Below, piece by piece: positions 34,142 to 44,441 of a stretch of 64,000 nt of DNA. Made by a program: the position numbers and the translations under genes. This DNA is from Venturia oleaginea (taxonomy: Eukaryota; Ascomycota; Dothideomycetes; Venturiales; Venturiaceae): the NCBI GenBank assembly GCA_013176395.1, contig JABMLP010000002.1:806001-870000 (forward strand). The letters run 5' to 3'. The notes under the pieces were generated by a model. That model made no database searches and was not told the DNA's origin. It was given only the letters and a program-made list of their open reading frames with translations. Each line of letters opens with the position of its first letter. Within the stretch, counting starts at the first letter, position 1.

Positions 34142-34576
34142 CTAGACAGAGCAGAAAGCGCAGTTGGCGACACCGTTAACGTTAGTCCTATGATTGGTTA
34201 GTCATGAGCTTTGTTTCGGGGTGTAAAAAGATGAGAAGACTTACACTCCCTGTCCAAAACTGATAGTGGTGATTACGCTGTCCAAATCACAAGCGATTCG
34301 ACCTCCAGCGTCGTTTGTAATACGGCCACTTGTGAAGGTGCAGAAAATACCTGGTTGGGTGATTTCGGCGAAAGCGGATTCGCGGCCTTGAGCTGTTGAG
34401 ATGCCGATGCTGTCGGAGAGAGAGTCGAACATTACGAGGGGGGCGACTTCTTCTGCGTCGGAGTTGAAGACGCGGCCGACGTTTATGGAGACTAAGGGGA
34501 TATTTTGGGGGGAGGGAAGGGCAGAGACGGTGAGGAGGAGGGAGGAGAGGGAGAAGAGGAGAGTGGAGTATCGCAT
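34142..34576 (-). CDS. Small secreted protein, unknown family
   Basis: Two exons fit (minus): 34576-34245 and 34187-34142, giving 125 residues. The intron (GTAAGT..ATAG, 57 nt, branch GACTAACC) removes an in-frame stop that would follow FGQGV and adds a tail TNVNGVANCAFCSV. A signal peptide MRYSTLLFSLSSLLLTVSA precedes LPSPQN. The mature part has four Cys (IFCTF, IACDL, and C..C in the tail), consistent with two disulfides. No known domain. It could be an effector or cell-wall-associated protein; that is inference. Confidence 0.75.
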
Positions 34577-36616
34577 TTTTGTGGTTGTGGGTGGTGATTC
34601 GGATGTTTTTTGGGGGAGATGGAGGAAGTTTGGAAGTTGAGATTTTTGAGAGATAGACGGGTTAGGAGTGATGAATGAAGATGTGAGTTTATTTTGAGAT
34701 GGCATTGGTATTTGAAGATATCGTATGCTTTAAGTAGGCCTCTCATAGCCTTTTGAAATCACTGATCTTGGTATGATGGTCGTCTAAAAGGGAGCGATGA
34801 GGCTTTCGACTGCAGCTGCTCACGATCTTACTCCCAAGAGTAAACAGTCAACATCTTCGTTGCAAGCTTCACGACTCTCACAGTCACTCCATTCGCTAAT
34901 TCGACGTGAAGAGTATAAACCTGGGCGTAAGTGTAGTTCCCGCGCCAGCACTCAGTGCGCTTCGATGCCACATTGCGGCGTTTCCTGACCTGGGCGATAG
35001 TGAGAACCAGAAATAGGCTGATGATTTGATGCGGGTTTACTGAGCTCAGGAGTAAGACTTACTGTAGATAGAGACGACGGTCATTTCCATGACCACGCGT
35101 TAGAGAGGTTACAAATATTTGGGGAGGACTAGACAGATATGAAGAAGACGGAGACGATGCTTTCGGTGGAAATGATGGGACTGATTACTGGTTGTCAGCA
35201 TTTGAGCGGTGAAAGGCTTGTGAAATAAGTCGCATAAGATCGGTATCCTATCAGTTCTATAATATGTTGACAAATCTGTCGTTATTATTCTCCAGGGGCA
35301 CTAAATTGATAAAGCCACGGTGTCGGCTAGCCTATTCCAACATTGCCGCGGGAATACCCGAGGCCCCTATCATGCACCAACAACACCTTTCTCTCAGTCT
35401 ATTCCCACTAAAGGACGCCATTCTCCATCTGTTCTTGTCCCCACCACATGCTCCCTCATCCTCACCGTCGCCATCACGGAAACTCTTCAACCTCAATTCG
35501 ATGCACTCTTGACGGAAACAGGCGACGACGAACGGCCGAATTGATGCTCAAGCGACACGTCTTTGTTTTCAACACTGCCTAAAGAACGCTATATCAGAAG
35601 CTCAATATCAGGCACGCGGGGCGAACATACTGCATTCGTTTCGAGCATCACGCCCACTTCCTAGCACATAAGCTGATTGCATCGTTGGAAGTTGCCGATC
35701 AGGCTGAATGGTAGCCTTGTAATCGTCTCTGGGGCGATAGATTGTGGACCTCCAGCCTACCATCACTATCATACAGTGCGGCTATGCATGCCCGGTTTCC
35801 TTCCCTTGTACGTGGCTGACTGACAAAGTTTGTCTTTGGACTTCTGAAAGCCACCATATCACTGAGCCTGCGTCTGGTATTCTAGGTACCTAGCTGTGAG
35901 CTTGCGTCGGAATTTCTCAGTCCGCTTTATCTCGAAGCTGCCACTTGACAATTTTGTCGGGTTGGCTGACTTTCTGCACGTCAAAAGAGACTGCGGTCGT
36001 GTCGTGCGATTGTGATCGGCATCCTTGGGGATCCCTAATACCGATGAAAGCATAATTCTGCTGGCTCGCATGTTTCTTCGCGACCGTTGCCCATTTGATG
36101 CCGATTAGACTGCGACACTTGACCCGCTGGGCTGGACCGTACTTTAAGTTGTTGGTATGTTGTCCAATACAATCCGCAGAATCCTTGGCGGCTCCCTGTC
36201 ATCCATATACACTGCAGAGGAAATAGATCAAGATGGGCTGGCAAAGAGATAGTGGAGGTGGGCTGCTGGACAGCTCAAAGATCTTCATATTTACTTTGGA
36301 GACACCAGAGAGAAGCAACATGTTACATTCCATTGTAGTTTTTGCTTACTTTGATGTCCCTCAGAGAAGGAAATTTCGCAAAGAGATGAGAAAGACATGG
36401 CGCGGACATGAGAGTGATAAGCATCAGGAAGTGACTGCTTGGCGCATGTTCACACTGGCATACACCACTATGTTCTTTGGATGGTAAGCATTAACGACAA
36501 AGCCCATTCTTTTCGACCTGCTAACCGAACGCAGGGCATGCTTTGGCACGATACAAGACCTCAGCAACAGCTTCGACACCTCAATCATTGGCATGACCAT
36601 CACAAAACCAACCTCA
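34577..36616. other. Intergenic
   Basis: Two kb without a supported gene. Open frames here lack motifs and have no credible splice partners. Confidence 0.4.
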
Positions 36617-37639
36617 CTAGCTGTGGCTAAGCTCTTCTCCCGGTTTGAACGCCGATTTTGGTATTTCCACAGCATGCTTCTTCACCCCTTCGACAACGCT
36701 GTCCCAGTTCTTACACTTGTGTGAAGCTCCGAAATCTTCCTTCGCCACCTCTCCAATTTTACCCTCAAACCATAAGTACGGTGTAAGGTCAGCGTTGCAC
36801 ATCAACGCTTCGCGCAATGTCGCAATGCAGTGGGTGACATGATCTCGAGCAACTTGTTTACTGTTAAGCGTGAACAGCCATGGTACCAAACCGGCGGGGT
36901 ACTCGTCCCGTTGCACGTATTGTCGAACTACGTTCAAGCAGTGAAGATGATGGAAAATTTCCACCGTGCCGACGTACCCAACGTCACCTCCTCCCCGCGT
37001 GGTTTCGACGAAGCCTTGTGTGTGACTGCGGTCCAACGAGAGCAACTTTTCTGATGGAATCATCACTGCTGGCACTGGGTAGCAAAAGTTAGTCAGTTGG
37101 TTTGTTCTTCGATCTCTTTGTGACACTGGGTAAAGCTTACTGTTTTCCAAGGCTTGCCATGCTGCCTCAAGCGATGCACTTGGAGGTCCATCGTACAAGG
37201 TGTTATTCGAAGTGCTTTCTTTGAAGTTGCGTACTTCATATTGCACATAGGGCAGGACAGGAGCTGCATTAAACACATCGTCATCAGTCTACCTCGCGAA
37301 GAGAGAACCAAGGTAAGTGAACTCACACCAAACGCTGAGTTGCTTTGTGCATTCGACATCTCTCTTCGGCGCGTCCGACCCATATGTCCTAATTTTCATT
37401 TTGGGGCGCGTTGAAGTCCACATCATGCCAGCCCCAGCAAGGAACATGAGAACACATGCGAGTCTAATCAGCGACTCTAGCGAAACCAGGAGACTTGGAG
37501 CTCTAGAACGAGTAACAACCTGTTCAAGGGAGGCCTCATTCTCGTGCTTCCCTTCCTCCACTTCGACAGGAGCATATTGGCTATTGTGCGCGCCTTTCCA
37601 CCACTTCGCTCTGAGATTCGTTGCAGTTGACCGGATCAT
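36617..37639 (-). CDS. UstYa-like oxidase (DUF3328), copy A
   Basis: Three exons fit (minus): 37639-37327, 37263-37141 and 37074-36617, giving 297 residues. A cytosolic N-terminus is followed by one membrane segment at about 52-74 (SLESLIRLACVLMFLAGAGM). The lumenal part has the family's two metal-type motifs: HHLHC at 187-191 and HC at 227-228 in HCIATLREALMCNADLTP, then SHKCKNW. In ustiloxin, phomopsin and asperipin pathways UstYa proteins oxidise and cross-link peptide side chains in the secretory pathway. It lies on the opposite strand from copy B and the precursor, about 5 kb away, and about 0.6 kb from the precursor relic. Substrate inferred only. Confidence 0.9.
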
Positions 37640-38229
37640 TGGGTTGGATTAAGCTGAAAGTTTGACATAACTGAACTTATCTGCAAGTGAGCGAGCTCAT
37701 ATACGGTCATCGCGCCGACACTTCATATTGATCCACGCTGAAACCCCGGTTCAGGACAAACACACCTTCTCATTCTATGCGATATGCATTGTGCCCACGA
37801 TTTCACGAAAATGGGTCCGGCTTACGATCGCATTTTTCACATAAGACACATGGTTATACCATGCCATTCGCCAGGTGGTCTCTTTTGGCCCCCATGTTAC
37901 AAGAGCTTGGCATTCTACTTCAGTCTTGTATTCAGATGGCAGAGAACAGCGCCGCCAAGTAATTATATCGCTGCATCATCGGTACACACAGAAATCAATT
38001 GAGTACACAACGCGCTACTGAGGTTGGAATTACCAGAGCGCTCATTTACTATTGCTGCAGCCTTTATCTGGACACAACGACATCGCTCAAATATACCTCG
38101 CCCATAATACCGTTCAACCCTTGTCTTCAACAACCATGATCAACATTTGCGCTACCCCGCCACCGATATTGAGCTGTGGCTGAGAAGATGTTAGATTTGG
38201 TACCATGAGGTTCGACAACGATGGGACGA
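37640..38229. other. Intergenic, oxidase A to precursor relic
   Basis: No gene recognised. It should contain the promoter of oxidase A. Confidence 0.4.
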
Positions 38230-38436
38230 CTAACCTATCTCTCCCCGGACTCTAGTCTTGTATCCGAGGATATCAGCTGGATTGGAGACGGCGCTGATCC
38301 CGTCATGGCAAGCGATGGCGCCGCTCGGGGAACTTTGGAGCTTGAGGATGTAGTTGATAGCATCGATGGTGGAGTCAGCCTCCGTGTTGGTCTCATCGCA
38401 CTTCATGACTGGGGCTGCAACGGTAAATCCAGCGAT
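38230..38436 (-). pseudogene. Relic of a repeat-peptide precursor gene
   Basis: A 68-residue open stretch on the minus strand aligns along its length with exon 1 of the precursor at 42534: AAPVMK vs AAPMAK, STIDAINYILKLQ vs TTVDAVNYILSVQ, and NPADILG vs DPSEILG. The signal-peptide region is lost (in-frame TAG at 38437-38439), the Kex2 KR is replaced by YKTR, and no further repeat units follow before the TAG at 38230. It is a decayed or divergent single-unit paralogue, possibly the ancestral form. An undetected upstream exon cannot be excluded. Confidence 0.72.
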
Positions 38437-40337
38437 CTACTGTACATCCATTCTGTCAGCCGGTTGCTTCTAACCCATCACCAAGGCGATTACTAGGCTG
38501 ATTCTTTACAGAATCTAGGATCTGTGGTTTTACTGAGGCCTGTACCACCTCGTCCACCACACATACCGTGCTTTCTGCAGATAAGTTTTGCATCATCGTG
38601 GACGTTCTGCAGTTTTTGGACTGATGGTGAAAGTGCTTCCTGAGAGAGCCGAGATAATATATTAACGGCTGGCTAAGGACTTAGGTAGGGTTTTGGAGGC
38701 TCTCAAGACATACTAAGCCTTTTTTGAGTAGATATTATGACATAAGGGTAAGAATTAATCAATCCACGTGTTTCGGCTAGGTTCTACTATTGGACAGAGC
38801 GGCTGGAAAAATGAAGATCTATTAAATTAAAAATAGCAGAACGTCCACGTCGATGCGCACACGATAAGATCAAAGGTTTATTGTTTAGAAGCTGCATGTA
38901 ACAAGCAAAACGGCACATATAATCTGACATCATTTGCGATAGATCTGATATCATTGGTGACCACGACACTCACAGTCTTCCTGGGTGGAGTTGTTTATTT
39001 TCGGCGAAAAAGAGTAACGATGTATTGAACGTCAAGCCCGAAAAGACAGGATAACCTAGACTTACGCAAATTCGAGGTTATTGGACGCGGCCTTCAATCC
39101 AAACAATACGATGCACTGCGGCACGTCTGCTTAGGGCTGACGAGCATATTTTGAACCTATTCTATTCCAGATGCTAATCGGACATAGGACCACGGGATCA
39201 AAGACTGGTGATAATACTCCAAGACCGTTATCATTCGAAGCGATGCTCTCATCATATTGCTCGTCGCTGTCAATTCCCGATCTGGGACTGACATCCACTC
39301 CACCATGCGAGAATTTCAAGATGCCTATACTCGTAGCGGGGACATTAACCTCCTACCAAAAGCAATTCAGTCAATTTTTACTCAGTAGATCCTGGCCCCG
39401 CGTTTCTAACGCTTGGCTTCTATCCTGTTGGGAAGGTGGTATGTGAAAATTTGTTCATATTCTAATTTTGGCCACGAGCGCTTCTTTTATGTTTGCTTTT
39501 TTCGCCTAATGGTAATGGTAATCATTTATTCGATGTAGGTACATGATACACTTACCCGACAAAAGATGGCTACACTATTGTTCAAATTGAAGATTCCCTG
39601 CAGGTCCCTACACTTTCCATGGTCTACTTACTTCCCCACAGCGCACTGACCCGCAGTCTCACCTCCTCAAAACCACAAATGCTTAGAAAGCTACGACTCC
39701 ACGGAGAGATCATCGGTTTGTTGTCCTCAATCAAGCTCGTACATCACGTCTTTTGTTTCAAGGAGCCGATCATGCGCATTTAAAAAATTGCCGCGCGATG
39801 GTCAGTTACCTATGAACGGGCCCGAATTCGTCTCGGACCGTCGGACGTCTACTATCAATAGATAGCCGCTTCTTAGCCGGGAAACGTCGATCTGGATCGG
39901 ATAGATCTGGCGGACAACCACTCCACGGCCCGATATCCACTCGGATCGACAAAGGCGATGGAGTGTTAACAAGGCGATGTAGTCGTAACGTTCGATGGGT
40001 ACAGGCCTGGATGGATCAGATACCCTGGAAGGTATGACCTAGAATTCGGGTGGTTGTCCTAATTGCATCAACTCCTTTGCACGGGGGATCATGTGGACAT
40101 TTCCATGGCGGACGACACGACATGGAGCGAAGCCTTCACTTGGCAATTCTCCGTAGTCGACGTTGGTTCTTCTCTTTCAAATCCAGCTTAGGAGGGAGTA
40201 TACCGTTTTCCTCCCAACACGTTCGAAATTTCCAAAGCCCGGCCCATCTTCAACCTTTTCATCGTCCTTTCCAACTTACTTCCAAGAAAAATATCAACAC
40301 GTCTCGTCAGTTTTTACTACGACACTTGATCATTGCA
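38437..40337. other. Intergenic within the candidate RiPP locus
   Basis: No enzyme gene seen. The last 500 bp before oxidase B contain several CGG/CCG half sites (for example CTCGGACCGTCGGACG near 39836) of the kind bound by Zn2Cys6 regulators; this is suggestive only. Confidence 0.4.
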
Positions 40338-41342
40338 ATGGAGGAAACCAAAGATTACCGTCCCCTCATGGACCCCGAGAACTTCGAAGACGACAACTCT
40401 TCCACCGGCCACTCGAGCCAGGCAGACCTCGCCAACATGATGAAGGTTAGAAAGCAGCAGACATGGCGACGTCACCTCCCAAACCCCCTCATTTTCGCCG
40501 TCTGCCTCCTCACCGTCCTCGCTTTGGCGAATTTAGTCATGATATTCAGATATTGGAAACCAACAGATGCGCAGTGCACGGCACAATTGAGCACCTACTG
40601 TAAGAAATTCTTCCAAGCAATCACCCCAACACACACATACACCATGATCAGACCTGATTCCCTTTCTTTCTTTCTGAAATGCTGACATTTGTTTTTAGCG
40701 CCTGCCCTCGAAGCAGTAGAGTATGAAGAAATTGACTTCACGGCTACTTTCAACAATACCAGTATTTACCGCGGTCCCCCCACTCCAGAACGCGAAAAAG
40801 CGTGGGACAAACTAACCTACAAACACGGCATCGAGGTCCCGGCTGAGAAATTGGCTATGCTGAACCGAACGGATCTGGACCATATCAAACATGTTCCCAA
40901 GGACGTGGGCACGGGATACATGGGTATCTTGGAGGTATTCCATCAACTGCACTGCCTCGTAAGTTCCTCCTCTGCCCTACTCCCCACCATGCAAAACCCG
41001 ACCTTCCCCTCCTTTGTTCTTTCCAACCATGGCAAGGAGACATTGCTAACCTCCCACTTCTCGTCCAAACAGAACATGATCCGCATGTACACCTGGTGGC
41101 AAGTGGGAAAATACCCCGGCACACCAGCCGGTCTCTCCATGTCCCCGCTCAAAAACCGCATGCACATAGATCACTGTTTCGAAAGTCTCAGGATGAGTCT
41201 GCAGTGCCACGGTGATGTTACGCCTGTGCTTATCCAGCTGGGTGGGCCGGTGGGTAGTAAAGCTGATTTCAGAACTCATCACAAGTGTCGAAACTTTCAG
41301 AAGTTGGAGGATTGGATTGACAATAATTGGAGTGTTAATTAG
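40338..41342 (+). CDS. UstYa-like oxidase (DUF3328), copy B
   Basis: Three exons fit: 40338-40599, 40699-40958 and 41073-41342, giving 263 residues. An acidic cytosolic N-terminus precedes a membrane segment at about 49-70 (LIFAVCLLTVLALANLVMIF). The lumenal domain has IYRGPPTPEREKAWDKL, VPAEKLAMLNRT, HQLHC at 169-173, HIDHC at 205-209 and LQCHGDVTP, then HHKCRNF. These are the diagnostic HxxHC motifs of UstYa-type oxidases. The last intron falls right after the first motif. It is co-oriented with and 1.2 kb upstream of the repeat precursor, the strongest contextual link to that peptide. Confidence 0.92.
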
Positions 41343-42533
41343 GTAGCTAGTGCGAGGCGAGTTGGTGGAACGAGGGGTAAGGGGTGGGATGGATGTGGTT
41401 GCGGTGGGAAGGAGTGGTTGTTGGTTTGAGGATTGAGTGGAGGGTTTTATTATTGGAATGGGGATTATTGATATGCTGGTGTTTCTTGGTTGGCAATAAA
41501 TTGTTTATTTTGATATTTCCCCCTGGGAGTTTTTTTTTTCCGTCGCTTCGTTCGTTAAAGTCATCTTTTGTGTGAAATGTTGCGAAGAGAAAAGAATTTA
41601 CCACCTAACAATCGATTCGCATTAATTCACCTTAATGGCAGTCCTCGGTTCTTCGTGACCACTCTTGCTGGTGTTGCAAGATCACGTCATAGCTCTCCAG
41701 ACGTCCAGGATCGATAGAACGCGATCTACCCGCGATCTAAGCCTCCTGTTAATTTGGTTGAATTTCGATCGATCCCATGCGCAGTTCTTCCCATGCTCTC
41801 TGATCGCATTTTTGATATATTCTGATATCTCAATTGAGCGGGGTACGGCAGACCATTAGCCTCGAGGCGGACAATACGGGGGCGACTCGCTTATCGCAGG
41901 CATCCGTGGGGTATCTGACTGAGAATGCCTGAATGCCGATTCAGGTGAGATCCTTCCGGGCTATTATCCGGAGTCATCTCTATATTCCCATGTGCTGCTC
42001 CTCGATCCCTTGCGAGGTACTGTTTGGAACTCCGCACGTATATCGGACCACCTCCATACCTGTTTATCGGAGTAAAGCCCGAAGGGGCCGAAGGGGAACA
42101 TATTGGACTCCAGTCATCCAGTTCCTCTGTGACTCGGTTCTTCGAGATGCGGAGGTGGCCGGATGAGAAAATCGACAAGGGAAAATTGATACCGTTGTAA
42201 GGCTCAGTTCGATCTTTGGTGGATCTACACGTGTTTAGCGAGTCTGTGTACTGTAGCTGAATGAGAGCCTCGCGAGGCATGGAACGACTTACGCTGTTGG
42301 TGGTAGAGACTTCCGAGGATCGAATTGCATCGTGGTTGATGTGACCAGGTCCCGGACAGCGACAGTCGGTGAGTAGAGCACTGGGTGCTCGAGTGCTACT
42401 CTACAAGGGAAACAAGAGTGTATAATAGGTGGTGATTCTCTCTCTTTCAAAACAGCATCACCTCCTTCGTCTTCAATCCACACCACCATCACAGTTTCTT
42501 AGCTCTTTTGCAAATCCAAACCCAACGCCAACC
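41343..42533. other. Intergenic; promoter of precursor
   Basis: No gene seen. The final 100 bp are C/A-rich and look like a leader for the precursor ATG at 42534. Confidence 0.45.
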
Positions 42534-43701
42534 ATGAAGACCACTCAATCCGTCCTCTTCGCCCTCGTGGCCACCGTCAATGCCGCACCAATGGCCAAGC
42601 CTGTACAGAGCTCTGAAAACACAGAGACTGTTTACCCAAGCGAGACAACCGTCGATGCTGTCAACTACATTCTCTCTGTACAGAAATCTGGAACCGGGGC
42701 TTATGGAGAGGAAATCGAGGCTGCAATGGCTAAGGACCCTTCTGAGATTCTTGGAAAGCGCGCTGGTCAGTGCCACCATCTTCATTGGAGTCTGATATAT
42801 GATACTAACCTCGACTACAGTAGAGCCAAGTGAGACAGCCGTCGACGCTGTCAATTACGTCCTCTCCCTCGAGAAAAGCGGACCTGGTGTTACCGCGTAC
42901 GACGACGAGATTAACTCTGCCGTCCCAGCTGATATCCTTGGAAAGCGCGCTGGTAAGAATAGTATCTTTTTTCTTTAAGGATTTAATAGTCGTATTAATC
43001 TCGACTATAGTAGAGCCAAGTGAGACAGCCGTCGATGCTGTCAACTACGTCCTCTCCCTCGAGAAAAGCGGACCTGGTGTTACCGCGTACGACGACGAGA
43101 TTAACTCTGCCGTCCCAGCTGATGTCCTTGGAAAGCGTGCTGGTAAGAATAGTATCTTTTTTTCTAAGGATTTAATAGTCGTATTAATCTCGACTATAGT
43201 AGAGCCAAGTGAGACAGCCGTCGATGCTGTCAACTACGTCCTCTCCCTCGAGAAAAGCGGACCTGGTGTTACCGCGTACGACGACGAGATTAACTCTGCC
43301 GTCCCAGCTGATGTCCTCGGAAAGCGCGTTGGTAAGAATAGTATCTTTTTTTAAGGACTTAATAGTCGTATTAATCTCGATTATAGTAGAGCCAAGTGAG
43401 ACAGCCGTCGATGCTGTCAACTACGTCCTCTCCCTCGAGAAAAGCGGACCTGGTGTTACCGCGTACGACGACGAGATTAACTCTGCCGTCCCAGCTGATG
43501 TCCTTGGAAAGCGCGCTGGTAAGAAAAGTATCTTTTTTTTCTAAGGATTTAATAGTCGTATTAATCTCGACTATAGTAGAGCCAAGTGAGACAGCCGTCG
43601 ATGCTGTCAACTACGTTCTCTCCCTCGAGAAAAGCGGACCTGGTGTTACCGCGTACGACGACGAAATCAACTCTGCAGTCCCAGCCGATGTTCTTGGTTA
43701 G
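42534..43701 (+). CDS. Secreted Kex2-processed repeat precursor, candidate RiPP (dikaritin-like)
   Basis: Six exons fit: 42534-42765, 42821-42952, 43011-43142, 43200-43331, 43387-43518 and 43577-43701, giving 294 residues. A signal peptide MKTTQSVLFALVATVNA is followed by a divergent first unit and five near-identical units of 44 residues (VEPSETAVDAVNYVLSLEKS, then GPGVTAYDDEINSAVPAD, then VLGKRA). The first five units end in GKR, a Kex2 site; the last stops after VLG. Exons 2-5 are exactly 132 nt and every intron (55-58 nt) is phase 1, so units can be added without frame loss. This is the architecture of UstA/PhomA-type precursors and other Kex2-processed repeat proteins. The shared NY-[VI]-L around the Tyr is a candidate core; maturation is inferred from neighbouring UstYa genes. 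Confidence 0.85.
42821..43701 (+). repeat. Tandem exon-intron repeats, ~187-190 bp unit
   Basis: Five units start at 42821, 43011, 43200, 43387 and 43577. Exon parts differ at only a handful of positions. The four complete introns following units 1-4 share GTAAGAA.AGTATC, a T run, TTAATAGTCGTATTAATCTCGA and .TATAG. Intron 1 after the divergent first exon is different. The whole exon-intron segment was therefore copied recently. Confidence 0.95.
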
Positions 43702-44441
43702 AGTGTTCGCTTAGAAGCGTGAGTTGGACCCAATGCAGAGCTCAGACCGTTAACACTAACACCATCTTTAGGCTCGGCTCGCATATGGAGTTATGATTCG
43801 ATGAGTGGTTTGGACAGTGAATTTGTACGCAATTGAAATGCTGGGCATGTTCGGGATAGTACTTGTTGATAGACGGCTGAAAGGAGGAGTTTGGTTAGTT
43901 GCAGAGCATGAATACAGTCCTTACCAGAACAGCGTTTGTCACTCTGAAACTTCGTCCTTGATAACTTTTGTGAGCGCTATGGTACCAAGCATTATTGCCT
44001 TGCCAGAAGAGTCTCTTTCTCCCCGCCCACATAGCACTATTGCCATGAACCTTGGGTCTACAAGCTTGAGCTAGGAGTACAGCCCAAGATGCGACGTCTC
44101 CTCTCAGCCCGTGTTGCATCAATCAGGTTTCCTGTTCGCGTTTGTGTGTATGGTTCGTGTAGACTGGCTCCAGCAATATCGAGGGGCATTGGGGATAGTA
44201 TTTGAGGTGAGGAGGAGAAGAGGAAGTTCGAAATGGACAAGCCAGGCACGTCAGGATCGGTCCGAGGGTGGCCTGAGGTGTCTATACTATACGTACGGTA
44301 TACCCGATCTGGAAATACACTACTGCAGGAACGCGGAAAGCCCCATGACCTCACCATCCTGCCGAGCTCCTCTCCATCGAGGACGCGACGCGCAATGAAA
44401 CATACAGATCCATCCAACATCATTGTCTCTGGCTGTCGACA
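43702..44441. other. Intergenic
   Basis: Probable 3' region of the precursor and leader of the glycosylase gene. No other gene recognised. Confidence 0.4.

Noticed and set aside
36233..36487. Open frame between the secreted protein and oxidase A
   Set aside because: Composition not protein-like and no conserved motif.
39131..39446. Possible tailoring gene inside the RiPP locus
   Set aside because: Short overlapping frames on both strands with no enzyme motif; not supported.
40050..40337. Upstream extension of oxidase B
   Set aside because: It begins without ATG and the ATG at 40338 gives the normal short cytosolic N-terminus of UstYa proteins.
42805..43610. Minus-strand open frames over the precursor (DVVDSIDG repeats)
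   Set aside because: They are the mirror of the coding repeats; the plus strand has the signal peptide, KR sites and consistent splicing.
42821..43701. Evenly spaced repeats resembling a CRISPR array
   Set aside because: The repeated part is coding with splice sites, the units are ~188 bp and the intervening parts are also repeated, in a eukaryotic genome.
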